Positions 35,487 to 43,766 are shown, counted from the stretch's first letter. The stretch is DNA of 64,000 nt from Arthrobacter sp. MYb23 (GCF_002979775.1 NZ_PCPR01000019.1:45070-109069); one strand, 5' to 3'. Translations and numbers: made by a program. Notes: generated by a model not told the origin, from the sequence alone.

Positions 35487-36173
35487 ATGACCAACAATGT
35501 CCTGGTGCACTCCATCCGGTCTGGTCTCCATTCAGCCGCTGACGCAACGCGGGGACTTGGGGCCCAGGCGTACATGAAATCGGAGATGCCCTCTTTGGGT
35601 GTCCGCGTTCCAGAGGTACGCAGAATTGTGAAGGCGGCAGCGAAACAGTTCCCGGTGACGTCACCAGATGACCTGCGAAACGCCGTACTTGAGCTGTGGC
35701 GTCATGCTGAGGCCCGTGAAGAGCGGTACGCAGCCATCGACCTGACGGGCCTGCGAATGGTCAAGGATGACCTGCAAATGTTGTCCGTCTACGAGGAGAT
35801 TATTCGGACAGGAGCTTGGTGGGACCTCGTGGACGGAGTCGCGCACCGGATCTGTGGGCTCCTTCTCGCCCACCGATCCACCATGGCACCGGTTCTTCTT
35901 CAATGGGCCAAGGATGATGACATGTGGGTCCGTCGCGCGGCTATCACTGCACAACTGGGAGCCAAGTCAAAGACTGATGCAGGCCTCCTGGCAGCAGTGA
36001 TCTCCTCAAATCTCGCTGACAACGAATTCTTCATTCGTAAGGCCATTGGATGGGCGCTGCGCGAGTACAGCAAAACGGACCCTGCGTGGGTCAGGGCATT
36101 CGCTTCCCGCAACGCGGACGCCCTGAGTCCGTTATCCACCCGCGAAGCCCTGCGGCTGTTGCCGTCCAGCTAA
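35487..36173 (+). CDS. AlkD-like DNA alkylation repair protein
   Basis: Alpha-helical HEAT-repeat protein of 228 aa in the AlkC/AlkD DNA glycosylase superfamily, which removes alkylated bases. Family features are MKSEMPSLGVRVPEVR near the N-terminus, HAEAREERYAAIDL, WWDLVDGVAHRI, WAKDDDMWVRRAAI and FIRKAIGWALREYSKTDPAWV. The Trp-Asp pairs that stack on the lesion in AlkD appear conserved. No LexA-like or Ada-like box is visible upstream. Confidence 0.92.
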   Translation: MTNNVLVHSIRSGLHSAADATRGLGAQAYMKSEMPSLGVRVPEVRRIVKAAAKQFPVTSPDDLRNAVLELWRHAEAREERYAAIDLTGLRMVKDDLQMLSVYEEIIRTGAWWDLVDGVAHRICGLLLAHRSTMAPVLLQWAKDDDMWVRRAAITAQLGAKSKTDAGLLAAVISSNLADNEFFIRKAIGWALREYSKTDPAWVRAFASRNADALSPLSTREALRLLPSS

Positions 36174-36207
36174 GGGTAAACGACGTGGGCCCGGCCAAAG
36201 AAGGACC

Positions 36208-37818
36208 CTAGATAATAGGACGCAACCCCGCTTCGTCCCGCACACGGAACAAGCCCTTTGTCTTCGGGTCCACGAAGATCAGGTAAATGGCGAACAAGAG
36301 CGCAATGAGGGCGGCACCGTAACGGGCCAAAATGAGGGCTAGTCCCAGGTCTTCGCTCTGAAGATAAGGAAAAACGTCCAGCTGGTCCGAGATCGCGTAG
36401 ACCATGAAGAACGAAACGATGAAGTAGAGCGCCTTGACTTGCCAGTCGTTGCGGATACCGGTCACAGCAAAAAGCGGTATCAACCACACCACGTACCACG
36501 ACTGGATCATGGGGGCGAGAAGGACAATAACAGCAAACGCCAGGGTAAGGCGGCGCATCAGGCGATCGTAGTCGCCCCGGAAAATCAGCCAAGCCACTGC
36601 TGCAACCATCAGCACCTTGCCGGCGTCGTAAACCCATTTCGCCAAGGCCCAGCCATCCAAGCCAAAGGCGTTGAAGATCAGGGCGACAACCATTCCGATG
36701 AGACCAACGGGTGCATACCAGATCCACACGCTGCCGGGAGCTGACAGGCCGTTGATCCAACCGAATCCGAAACCGTTGACCAGGCTCAAGGCGTAGAGAA
36801 GACCAAAGCTCAGAGCCGCAGTGAGGAACCAGTAGAGGAATTTGCGCGGCCATGAGGCATGCTTGCCGGCCCACAAAAGTCCAATAAAGGGGAGGAAAAC
36901 AACGGTGATTGGCTTAATCGAAACGGAGAGCGTAACCAGCACCAGCCCCTGAATGACACGGCGGGTTGCGCAGTAGTAGAGGCCGGCCAGTGCCAGCCCG
37001 ATCATCAAGGCGTCGTTGTGGACACTGGCAATGAAGTTGGTGAGGAAGAGCGGATTGGCAGCTGTCAGCCACAATGCCCTGTGCGGATTCACGCCGTGGA
37101 GCTCTGCCAGCTTGGGCACATAAATGATGCAGAGGACGACGCCCGCTGCAGCAACAAGCCGGAAAAGCATAATGCTTGCTTCGGGCTGCACATTGGTTAC
37201 CCACACCACAAACTGCTCAATCCACAGGAACAACTGGCCGTAGGGAACCGGCGCCTCTGTCCACATCTTGTCAGCGCCAAGCTGGAAGTAGTTGGGCAGG
37301 GCTGAAATCCCGTTCTCATAGGGATTTATGCCTTCCACCATCAACCGGCCTTGACCGATGTAGGCGTAGACGTCCCTGCTGAAGAGGGGAACAGTGAACA
37401 TCATGGGCAAACCCCAGGCCGCTACGGCCTGCAGCGTCGCCTTTCGGGCTTCCAATCCCCACACCCGGACACGTTGGCCCAGCCGAAGCCAGGCGCGGAC
37501 CAGCAGCATGCCACCGATGGCCAACAACACAATGGACAGGCCAACGCCCACGCCTTCGGTGCGCATCCAGATAAAGAGAGGTAAACGACGGAGTTCAGAG
37601 ACCGGGGCAAGCCAGCCAACGCCCAACGAGCCGAACACCATGAACATCGAACCAATGAAGCCGGCGATCAATGGCGAACGTGCGTTATCTACCTCGCCGG
37701 CTACAGCGTCGGCTGACGGCGTTGCTGCCCCTGCCAACTGGGCGGCGGGTACTGGCACCGTCATGTGGTCGTCATCCAATCGTTCACCCGCTGTGTTCGG
37801 GTCAAAATTCTGCGTCAT
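36208..37818 (-). CDS. MptB-like polyprenol-phosphomannose-dependent mannosyltransferase
   Basis: Polytopic GT-C fold glycosyltransferase of about 536 aa with 12-13 membrane helices. It resembles the alpha-1,6-mannosyltransferase MptB/MptA family that builds mannan cores of lipoglycans in actinobacteria. A hydrophilic N-terminus of about 35 residues precedes the first helix, and the early acidic residues in the first extracytoplasmic loop (SRDVYAYIGQGRLMVEGINPYENG) fit the GT-C catalytic region. I use ATG 37818 (MTQNFDPN); a TTG five codons upstream is the alternative. The acceptor in this organism is unknown. Confidence 0.85.
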   Translation of the reverse strand: MTQNFDPNTAGERLDDDHMTVPVPAAQLAGAATPSADAVAGEVDNARSPLIAGFIGSMFMVFGSLGVGWLAPVSELRRLPLFIWMRTEGVGVGLSIVLLAIGGMLLVRAWLRLGQRVRVWGLEARKATLQAVAAWGLPMMFTVPLFSRDVYAYIGQGRLMVEGINPYENGISALPNYFQLGADKMWTEAPVPYGQLFLWIEQFVVWVTNVQPEASIMLFRLVAAAGVVLCIIYVPKLAELHGVNPHRALWLTAANPLFLTNFIASVHNDALMIGLALAGLYYCATRRVIQGLVLVTLSVSIKPITVVFLPFIGLLWAGKHASWPRKFLYWFLTAALSFGLLYALSLVNGFGFGWINGLSAPGSVWIWYAPVGLIGMVVALIFNAFGLDGWALAKWVYDAGKVLMVAAVAWLIFRGDYDRLMRRLTLAFAVIVLLAPMIQSWYVVWLIPLFAVTGIRNDWQVKALYFIVSFFMVYAISDQLDVFPYLQSEDLGLALILARYGAALIALLFAIYLIFVDPKTKGLFRVRDEAGLRPII

Positions 37819-37899
37819 GGGGGCTTTCGGCAACAGGAATAAACGACACTGCCGCGCTCAAAAATCGTACCATCGGAGCACTTGGAAGCTACTGAGCGA

Positions 37900-37905
37900 T
37901 AGGCT
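37900..37905 (+). promoter_or_regulatory. -10 hexamer TAGGCT, leaderless start of orn
   Basis: Ends 6 nt before GTG 37912. Confidence 0.6.
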
Positions 37906-37911
37906 GGGCGC

Positions 37912-38547
37912 GTGCCTATTACTAATGAACGCATCGTCTGGATCGACTGCGAAATGACCGGCTTGGACCTCATAAACGACGCCTTGATCGAGGTTGCCGC
38001 GTTGGTGACGGATTCCGAGCTCAACATTCTGGGCGACGGCGTAGATGTCGTCATCAAGCCCGACGACGCTGCGCTGGAGCAAATGAACGACTTTGTGCGG
38101 GACATGCACACCCGCTCCAAGCTCTTGGACGAGCTCCCCCAGGGAAAGACCATGGCCGAGGCAGAGGCACAGGTCCTCGAGTACATCGAGAAGTGGGTTC
38201 CGGATCCCCGCAAGGCCCCCTTGGGCGGAAACTCCGTGGGAACGGACAGGATGTTCCTGGCCAGGGACATGCCCAACATTGTGGAACACCTTCACTACCG
38301 CGTCATCGACGTCAGCACCATCAAGGAACTCTCACGCCGCTGGTTCCCGCGTGCGTACTTCCAGTCCCCCGCCAAGCATGGTGGCCACCGCGCGTTGGGC
38401 GACATTAAGGACTCCATTGACGAGCTCCGGTACTACCGCCAGGCAGTTTTTGTTCCGGCGCCGGGACCGGACACCGCCACGGCCCAGCGGATTTCCAAGG
38501 ACATCATTGCCACTGCCGAGACCCTGGGATCCAGCGAAAGGGTGTGA
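37912..38547 (+). CDS. orn: Oligoribonuclease
   Basis: DEDDh 3'-5' exoribonuclease that degrades dinucleotides left by other RNases, including pGpG; 211 aa. The motifs are IVWIDCEMTGLD (Asp, Glu), SVGTDRMFLARDM, and HRALGDIKDSIDEL (His, Asp). The GTG start is supported by the placement of TAGGCT. It is followed by tRNA-His 131 nt downstream. Confidence 0.97.
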   Translation: MPITNERIVWIDCEMTGLDLINDALIEVAALVTDSELNILGDGVDVVIKPDDAALEQMNDFVRDMHTRSKLLDELPQGKTMAEAEAQVLEYIEKWVPDPRKAPLGGNSVGTDRMFLARDMPNIVEHLHYRVIDVSTIKELSRRWFPRAYFQSPAKHGGHRALGDIKDSIDELRYYRQAVFVPAPGPDTATAQRISKDIIATAETLGSSERV

Positions 38548-38678
38548 TCTGCACCATTTTTTGAGGTTTTTTCGCTAAAACCGGCAAAAGTGGACATTGC
38601 AGCCCAAAACAGCAGGTAAGCTATTTGTCGTTGCCTCGAAGGAAAGCCGGTCAAACGGTTCAACCCAAAAAGGCACAT

Positions 38679-38752
38679 GGTGGGCTTAGCTCAGTTGGCA
38701 GAGCGCCTGGTTGTGGTCCAGGAGGTCGCGGGTTCAACCCCCGTAGCTCACC
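38679..38752 (+). tRNA. tRNA-His (anticodon GTG)
   Basis: Acceptor GTGGGCT/AGCTCAC with a G at -1 (38679) opposite discriminator C, the histidine identity element. D arm GCTC-AGTTGGCA-GAGC, anticodon stem CCTGG/CCAGG with loop TTGTGGT, T arm GCGGG-TTCAACC-CCCGT. Confidence 0.97.
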
Positions 38753-38784
38753 CCACCGAGATTGGCTCCAGAGCCGGTTTCCAC

Positions 38785-38822
38785 AAAGGCCGCACCGGTT
38801 ACCCGGTGCGGCCTTTGCTTTT
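38785..38822 (+). terminator. Terminator of tRNA-His
   Basis: A 14-bp perfect stem (38785-38798 against 38803-38816), 4-nt loop and GCTTTT tail. Confidence 0.92.
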
Positions 38823-38906
38823 AACCCCGGGCGGGCCCAAGAAGTCGGACCGCGGCCCCGAGCTGGCCGCCACCGGACTACAGCGCTAGACGAAGGAATT
38901 ACTGAG

Positions 38907-39479
38907 ATGACCGTCCTGCCAGTCACCATCTGGGGCGAACCCGTGTTGCACCGCCGGGCAAGCGAGGTGGAAGCTTTCGACGACGAACTCCGCGGCTTGA
39001 TCGCGGACATGTTCGAGACAAATGATGCCGCCAACGGGGTTGGGCTCGCCGCCCCGCAGATCGGCGTGGGCAAGCGCCTCTTCGTCTACAAATACGCCAA
39101 CGACGACGACGTTCCTGAGCAGGGCGTAGTGGTCAACCCTGTGCTGACGCTTTCCAAGGTTTCCGGGGCCCTTCCCGACCCCGACGAACACGTTGAAGGA
39201 TGCCTCTCCTTTCCGGGCGAATATTATCCGTTGCAGCGCGCTGAATGGACTCGGGTTCAAGGCTTCGACGGTGACGGCAATCCGCTGGATTTTGAGGCAA
39301 CAGGATGGTTCGCCAGAATCCTGCAGCATGAGTTCGACCACCTGGACGGCAAACTGTATGTCAACCGCCTGGTGGACCGCTACTCAAAAAAGGCACTCAA
39401 GCAGGCCAAGAGGAACGGTTGGGGCGTGCCCGGCCTGACCTGGATGCCTGGTGTCGATCCCGATCCGTTCGGACACTGA
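38907..39479 (+). CDS. def: Peptide deformylase
   Basis: Fe/Zn metallopeptidase removing the formyl group from nascent N-terminal Met, 190 aa. The three signature motifs are GVGLAAPQ, EGCLS (metal Cys) and QHEFDHLDG (two metal His). Start ATG 38907 has GAAGGA about 10 nt upstream; the longer frame runs through tRNA-His and is not coding. The C-terminus is extended with a basic stretch and ends DPDPFGH. The following GNAT-like gene starts 3 nt after its stop. Confidence 0.97.
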   Translation: MTVLPVTIWGEPVLHRRASEVEAFDDELRGLIADMFETNDAANGVGLAAPQIGVGKRLFVYKYANDDDVPEQGVVVNPVLTLSKVSGALPDPDEHVEGCLSFPGEYYPLQRAEWTRVQGFDGDGNPLDFEATGWFARILQHEFDHLDGKLYVNRLVDRYSKKALKQAKRNGWGVPGLTWMPGVDPDPFGH

Positions 39480-39482
39480 GCC

Positions 39483-40349
39483 GTGGCCGCCAGCCCTCAT
39501 GCGGAGCTGTTCACGCTCCTGGATATCACCGGCGAAGACGCTGCTGAGTGTGCGCATCTCCTGGACACGCCTCCGGATGAGCCCGTCCTGCGTGCGATGA
39601 CTGCACTGCGGGAGAGGCTCGGGACCTTTCCGGCAGACAGCATTCGGGTGGACAGCGCTGTGCAGGCTAAGAGCACTGTGCAGGAGGAGACCACTGAGCA
39701 CAATGACGGCGCCGTGGAGACTGTCTGGATCGAAGCGCTCCTCCGGTTCGCCCCGTCAGTCCACGCTTACCATCTGGATCTTGGAATCGACTCAGCGGTA
39801 TCGGCGGCATCCCTGGCAGACCTGGGTCTACAGCTCCGGATCAACCGGCGGGTCCACGGTCAGTTTGGACTGGATACCTGGGCCTGGCTGACCCTGCATA
39901 TGGCCGGAAATCTGTTCCGGCTGGGCCGCCTGCAGTTCCACCTGGTGCCTGCCGAAGGCCAGGACTCGGACTGGGTTCTTGGCGTCCATATCCCCGAAGA
40001 CGGTGGCCTCTCCCCTGACTTGGTGGATGCCAGTTTCGCGGAGGCCAGATCCTTCTTCACGCAGTCTTTTCCTGACAAGCCCGCCCGCATAGCCACCTGC
40101 GATTCATGGATGCTGGACCCGTATCTGGTAGAGCGCCTGCCTGAGAGCAACATCGCGTCTTTCGCGCGGCGCTTCACGCTGGACCGCTGCTCTGATGCTC
40201 CTACCGACGCCATCTACTTCACCTTCAGGCAGCGGGGACTCGAGGGTTTGGATAAGCTGCCACGGGAAACCTCACTGCAGCGCGTGGTCCTGGAGCGGAT
40301 CGACGACGGCGGCACCTGGCAGCTTGGGCACGGTCACCTGAAGCTGTAG
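39483..40349 (+). CDS. Acyltransferase-like protein (NAT_N / GNAT_C type)
   Basis: Protein of 288 aa that I place in the two-domain acyltransferase-like family with an N-terminal NAT_N-like helical domain and a C-terminal GNAT-like domain (LDTWAWLTLHMAGNLFRLGRLQFHLVP; FPDKPARIATCDSWMLDP). This family is mostly uncharacterised, and the assignment rests on recall. The start is GTG 39483, translationally coupled to def, so a link to N-terminal processing is a possibility. Its last 16 bases overlap the end of the convergent HNH gene. Confidence 0.78.
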   Translation: MAASPHAELFTLLDITGEDAAECAHLLDTPPDEPVLRAMTALRERLGTFPADSIRVDSAVQAKSTVQEETTEHNDGAVETVWIEALLRFAPSVHAYHLDLGIDSAVSAASLADLGLQLRINRRVHGQFGLDTWAWLTLHMAGNLFRLGRLQFHLVPAEGQDSDWVLGVHIPEDGGLSPDLVDASFAEARSFFTQSFPDKPARIATCDSWMLDPYLVERLPESNIASFARRFTLDRCSDAPTDAIYFTFRQRGLEGLDKLPRETSLQRVVLERIDDGGTWQLGHGHLKL

Positions 40350-41134
40350 ATGGTTTGCTGTTCCGGGCAGGAAGACAAAACCCTCTTCATGGCGTCCTTT
40401 TCGGCCTGAGTGATCCAGAGTTGGTAGGCAGCTTTCACGGAGACTTGCCGGGCGACATAGTGGCAGCGGAAGTTCTTGTTGGCGGGCAGCCAGGTGGCCG
40501 CGTCTCCCGCGCCTTTCTTTACATTGGCGGGGCCGTCGGCAGCGATCAGGTTCAGGGGGTCGTTCGCGAACATTTGCCGCTGCTGGACAGTGAGCTGCTG
40601 GGCGCCCTTTTGCCAGGCGTCGGCGAGGGCAACCACGTGATCGATTTGTACGGCAGCACTGGTGTCCTGGCCTCTTCGAAAAGTTACCTGCGCCCCTGTG
40701 TAGGGTTCGTGAAAGCTACCGCCGGAGACCTTACAGGATGATCCCTCCGTGAATTCGACCGCGGAAAGGTCCCTGCGCAGAATGTCGTTTCGGGTATCGC
40801 ACCCATTGCGGTCTGCGTCTGCCCAAGCTTGGCCGAAGGCGGCCCTGTCGTAGTCCGACTTCGCCGCCCGTCCCTTGACCGTGAGCCGTTCCAACGCATC
40901 GCTTGCCTTCTCAGGGGCAACAGGTGCCGCCCCCCGCAGTGGTTTCATCCAGCCAGGATTGAAAACGGGGGCTTCGCTGGGGCCTGCCGCCCACGGATCT
41001 GCGGCGGTGAACTGTCCGGTGGTGAAGAACCAAGAGAGCCCTGCTACGACTGTTGCAGCGGCCAATCCAAGAATGGCCCACGCTTGCCTTGACCGTCTGC
41101 GGGCGCGTTTATAGGCAGACCAAGTGGTACTCAA
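40334..41134 (-). CDS. Exported HNH endonuclease family protein (DUF1524-like)
   Basis: Nuclease-like protein of about 266 aa, membrane-anchored or secreted through one N-terminal hydrophobic segment (AWAILGLAAATVVAGLSWFF) after a basic stretch. The HNH core is recognisable: VQIDHVVALADAW, FANDPLNLIA, KKGAGDAATWLPANK. Three C-terminal cysteines may form disulfides. I suggest TTG 41134 (MSTTWSAYK), which is close behind a GGATGGAG site; a GTG at 41185 would add 17 residues. Extracellular DNA degradation is plausible but unproven. No self-immunity gene is adjacent. Confidence 0.82.
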   Translation of the reverse strand: MSTTWSAYKRARRRSRQAWAILGLAAATVVAGLSWFFTTGQFTAADPWAAGPSEAPVFNPGWMKPLRGAAPVAPEKASDALERLTVKGRAAKSDYDRAAFGQAWADADRNGCDTRNDILRRDLSAVEFTEGSSCKVSGGSFHEPYTGAQVTFRRGQDTSAAVQIDHVVALADAWQKGAQQLTVQQRQMFANDPLNLIAADGPANVKKGAGDAATWLPANKNFRCHYVARQVSVKAAYQLWITQAEKDAMKRVLSSCPEQQTIYSFR

Positions 41135-41160
41135 AAGACTCCATCCAGAGGGAAAGCAAT

Positions 41161-41178
41161 GTCCTACGAGCGTAGGAC
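41161..41178. repeat. GTCCTACG-AG-CGTAGGAC inverted repeat
   Basis: Perfect 8+2+8 inverted repeat, 26 bp upstream of the likely HNH start. It could be an operator, or a small hairpin in the leader. Confidence 0.65.
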
Positions 41179-41205
41179 AAGGCACCGACAGTCAGAGCCA
41201 ATATC

Positions 41206-41244
41206 CACAGTGTGGAGGACAAGTCACAGTGTTGAGGACAAGTC
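41206..41244. repeat. Two 20-bp direct repeats, 19-bp period
   Basis: The 20-bp unit beginning CACAGTGT and ending GAGGACAAGTC occurs at 41206-41225 and again at 41225-41244, with one mismatch and one shared base. It lies upstream of the HNH gene and downstream of the small gene at 41293. Confidence 0.85.
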
Positions 41245-41292
41245 TCACGGCGGGCATGGAGTATCTCGGTGGAGGCGGCAGGCTCCGCCGGC

Positions 41293-41502
41293 TTATTGCT
41301 CCCGCATCACACGCTGCAGGTCTTCCGTTGCCACTGTGAGGAGGCCGCGCAACTGCTCTACGCGCTGGTCGGTGACGTCACCGGACGCGTTGGCTGCGAT
41401 GGCTTGCTCCAGAAGTTTTTGGGCTTGCTTGTGATTGGCCTTTGCTACGTCCAAGGCGTGTTCAAGGGTGGTTTCATGTTCCAACGTCGATTCGTTTTCC
41501 AT
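41293..41502 (-). CDS. Small coiled-coil protein, unknown function
   Basis: Protein of 69 aa from ATG 41502 (MENESTLEHETTLEH), strongly helical and charged, with heptad-like hydrophobic spacing (LDVAKANHKQAQKLLEQAI and VEQLRGLLTVATEDLQRVM). It has no cysteine, signal or membrane segment. A CAAAAT hexamer ends 6 nt before the ATG, suggesting leaderless expression from within the gapB terminator region. No homologue is recognised. Confidence 0.65.
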   Translation of the reverse strand: MENESTLEHETTLEHALDVAKANHKQAQKLLEQAIAANASGDVTDQRVEQLRGLLTVATEDLQRVMREQ

Positions 41503-41517
41503 GACCCCATTTTGGTC

Positions 41518-41557
41518 AGGTTTCCCGGCTGATGCCAGTGACCCAGCCGGGAAACCT
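41518..41557 (-). terminator. Terminator-like hairpin after gapB
   Basis: A 14-bp perfect stem (41518-41531 against 41544-41557) with a 12-nt loop, 18 nt after the gapB stop. There is no T-run. It abuts the start of the small downstream gene. Confidence 0.7.
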
Positions 41558-41575
41558 GCGGATACTTCGGAGTTT

Positions 41576-43063
41576 CTAGGCTCCAGCCGCCTCAAGTACG
41601 GCGATGGGAGCAACCACGTCACGTGCGGGGAATGACGGCGGGTTCACACCGGCCATCTCCTCCATCACACGAACAACCTGGCAGGAGTAGCCGAACTCAT
41701 TGTCGTACCAAACATACAGAACGAGGTTCTTGTCGTTGGCAATCGTTGCGAGGCCATCAACAATGCCCGCGCGGCGTGAGCCAACGAAGTCGGTGGAGAC
41801 AACATCCGGAGAGTCGATGTAATCGATCTGCTTGCGGAGGTCCGAGTGCAAGGACATTTCGCGGAGGAAGTCGTTGACTTCATCCCGGGTGGTGCCCTTC
41901 TCAAGGTTGAGGTTCAGGATAGCCATGGAGACATCCGGGGTGGGTACGCGGATGGCATTGCCCGTGAGCTTGCCCTGCAGTTGAGGAAGCGCCTTGGCAA
42001 CGGCCTTCGCGGCACCGGTCTCCGTGATGACCATGTTCAGCGCTGCGGAACGTCCGCGGCGATCTCCCTTGTGGAAGTTGTCAATCAGGTTCTGGTCATT
42101 CGTGAAGGAGTGGACCGTCTCCACGTGGCCGTGAATGATGCCGAATTTGTCGTTGATGGCCTTGAGCACCGGCGTAATCGCGTTGGTGGTGCAGGACGCT
42201 GCGGTGACGATCTTGTCGTCATCGGAGATGTCGCGGTGATTGATGCCGTGAACAATGTTCTTGAGTTCGCCCTTGCCCGGCGCAGTGAGCAGCACGCGTG
42301 CTGCGCCCTTGCTTTGCAGGTGCTGGGAAAGCCCATCGGCGTCGCGCCAGCGGCCGGTGTTGTCCACTACCAAGGCATCCTTGATGCCAAAAGCGGTGTA
42401 GTCCACTGTGGCCGGGTTGTCCGAGTAGATGACCTGGATCTGTACGCCGTTGGCGGTAATGGTGTTGGCTTCTTCGTCCACCCGGATGGTGCCTTCGAAG
42501 GAGCCGTGCACGGAGTCACGGCGGAGCAGGGAGGCACGCTTCACGAGGTCGTTATCAGAGCCCTTGCGCACAACGATCGCACGGAGGCGCAGCCCGTGTC
42601 CGCCGCCGGCCTTCTCAATCAGGATGCGGGCCAGGAGACGGCCGATGCGGCCAAATCCGTACAGCACGACGTCGGTGCTGGTGCGGTCGTCAGCGCCACG
42701 CTTTCCCACGATCTCTGCGAGCTCGGCACGCAGGTATTCATCCAGCGAAGCGCCGTTGCCTTCGGCCCGGAACTTCTCGGTCAAGCGTGCAATATCAATG
42801 GCGGCTGCGCCGAGTTCCAACTCAGAGAGCGCGTTCAACAGCGGTGCGGTCTCTTCGAGCAGCAGTTCGTGGTTGCTCATCCGGCGCGCAAAACGGTGGG
42901 CCTTCAGGATGTTCATGGTGGACTTGTTGATCAGGCTCCGGCCGTGGATGCTCGTGACCACATTATTTTCCCGGTACAACCGGCCGATTACCGGAATCAT
43001 GGCCTCGGCGAGAGCCTCCCGGCCCATCCACTTATCAAGACAAGAATCTGACGTCTGGCTCAC
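41576..43063 (-). CDS. gapB: Glyceraldehyde-3-phosphate dehydrogenase, GapB type
   Basis: Protein of 495 aa. The GAPDH core starts at about residue 130 (VVLYGFGRIGRLLARI), with the catalytic Cys at about 291 in AASCTTNA, NEFGYS near the C-terminus and an SFTNDQNLID segment. An N-terminal helical region of about 125 residues is not in ordinary GAPDH. It matches the long corynebacterial GapB class, considered gluconeogenic and NADP-linked (family knowledge). Start GTG 43063 has AAGGAAGG 7 nt upstream. It lies downstream of rnpB on the same strand, behind a strong terminator. Confidence 0.93.
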   Translation of the reverse strand: MSQTSDSCLDKWMGREALAEAMIPVIGRLYRENNVVTSIHGRSLINKSTMNILKAHRFARRMSNHELLLEETAPLLNALSELELGAAAIDIARLTEKFRAEGNGASLDEYLRAELAEIVGKRGADDRTSTDVVLYGFGRIGRLLARILIEKAGGGHGLRLRAIVVRKGSDNDLVKRASLLRRDSVHGSFEGTIRVDEEANTITANGVQIQVIYSDNPATVDYTAFGIKDALVVDNTGRWRDADGLSQHLQSKGAARVLLTAPGKGELKNIVHGINHRDISDDDKIVTAASCTTNAITPVLKAINDKFGIIHGHVETVHSFTNDQNLIDNFHKGDRRGRSAALNMVITETGAAKAVAKALPQLQGKLTGNAIRVPTPDVSMAILNLNLEKGTTRDEVNDFLREMSLHSDLRKQIDYIDSPDVVSTDFVGSRRAGIVDGLATIANDKNLVLYVWYDNEFGYSCQVVRVMEEMAGVNPPSFPARDVVAPIAVLEAAGA

Positions 43064-43088
43064 AGAACTACCTTCCTTGGGTCAACCA

Positions 43089-43104
43089 CATACGTCCTCG
43101 TATG
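43089..43104. repeat. CATACG-N4-CGTATG inverted repeat before gapB
   Basis: Perfect 6+4+6 inverted repeat 25 bp upstream of the gapB start codon; operator candidate. Confidence 0.5.
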
Positions 43105-43189
43105 CAGATGGCAGCGGCCGCCCGGAGTAGTCCTGCGGCACATGCGCCGGCGGGCTTCGGTCCACCCACAGCGCCTTGAACGAGAGCAA

Positions 43190-43225
43190 AGAAAAATCCG
43201 CCGGCTGCGAACGCAGTCCCGGCGG
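43190..43225 (-). terminator. Intrinsic terminator between rnpB and gapB
   Basis: On the minus strand CCGCCGG pairs with CCGGCGG, and an inner CTGCG pairs with CGCAG, followed by ATTTTTC. Either the end of the rnpB transcript or an attenuator in the gapB leader. Confidence 0.85.
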
Positions 43226-43248
43226 CAGAACATCTACGTTCAGTAACT

Positions 43249-43254
43249 ATTCTA
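43249..43254 (-). promoter_or_regulatory. Candidate -10 (TAGAAT) upstream of the gapB terminator
   Basis: TAGAAT on the minus strand lies 24 bp before the terminator at 43190-43225. A transcript from here would have a gapB leader of about 180 nt with the terminator inside it. No -35 is evident. Confidence 0.35.
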
Positions 43255-43328
43255 GGGCGGAAGGAAGCTGCCCAGGCCCCTCGAAGGCGTGAAATCACTC
43301 ACACGCCGGTTTTCAGGCGGTCATAAAT

Positions 43329-43724
43329 GGATGGGTCGACCGATACGCCGGGTTCTGTCATCCCCTGCTGTTACCAGCAAGGGAGTAGCGGCCATCCATC
43401 TACGGACGCCGTTGCCGACGCCCTCCAGCAGCCTACCCGGACACTCGGGCGAGCAGCCCTCAAACGTGTCCTGTCTGGCCTTGCTCCGGGTGGGGTTTAC
43501 CTAGCCTCCCCGGTCACCCAGGGAGCTGGTGGTCTCTTACACCACCGTTTCACCCTTACCTGCTGACCTGCGATGCAAAACATCACCGGACGCAGGCGGT
43601 CTGTTCTCTGTGGCACTGGCCTGCGGGTTACCCCGAGTGGGCGTTACCCACCACCCTGCCCTGCGGAGCCCGGACGTTCCTCGAGCCACTTTCGTGACGC
43701 GCGACCGCCTGGTCGACCCATCCG
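43329..43724 (-). ncRNA. rnpB: RNase P RNA (bacterial class A)
   Basis: The catalytic RNA of RNase P, about 395 nt. The two ends pair over 13 bp to form helix P1 (GGATGGGTCGACC at 43329-43341 against GGTCGACCCATCC at 43711-43723). The conserved core is present: a GAGGAA(A)GTCCGGGC-like block near the 5' end (minus strand, about 43665-43690) and the downstream universally conserved blocks around 43490-43510 and 43345-43365. A TAGACT -10 sits 7 nt upstream of the 5' end. Exact ends may be off by a few bases. Confidence 0.95.
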
Positions 43725-43730
43725 CTGTCC

Positions 43731-43736
43731 AGTCTA
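43731..43736 (-). promoter_or_regulatory. -10 hexamer TAGACT of rnpB
   Basis: Minus strand, ends 6-7 nt before the predicted 5' end of RNase P RNA. Confidence 0.65.
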
Positions 43737-43766
43737 CCGGCGTCGGGACGTGCCAAAGTCCGGCGG

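Noticed and set aside
41201..41209. ATATCCACA resembling a DnaA box
   Set aside because: A single copy with one mismatch, no cluster, no dnaA/dnaN nearby and no AT-rich unwinding region, so not an origin.
41846..43051. 401-codon plus-strand open frame opposite gapB
   Set aside because: Antisense shadow; gapB motifs on the other strand are unambiguous.
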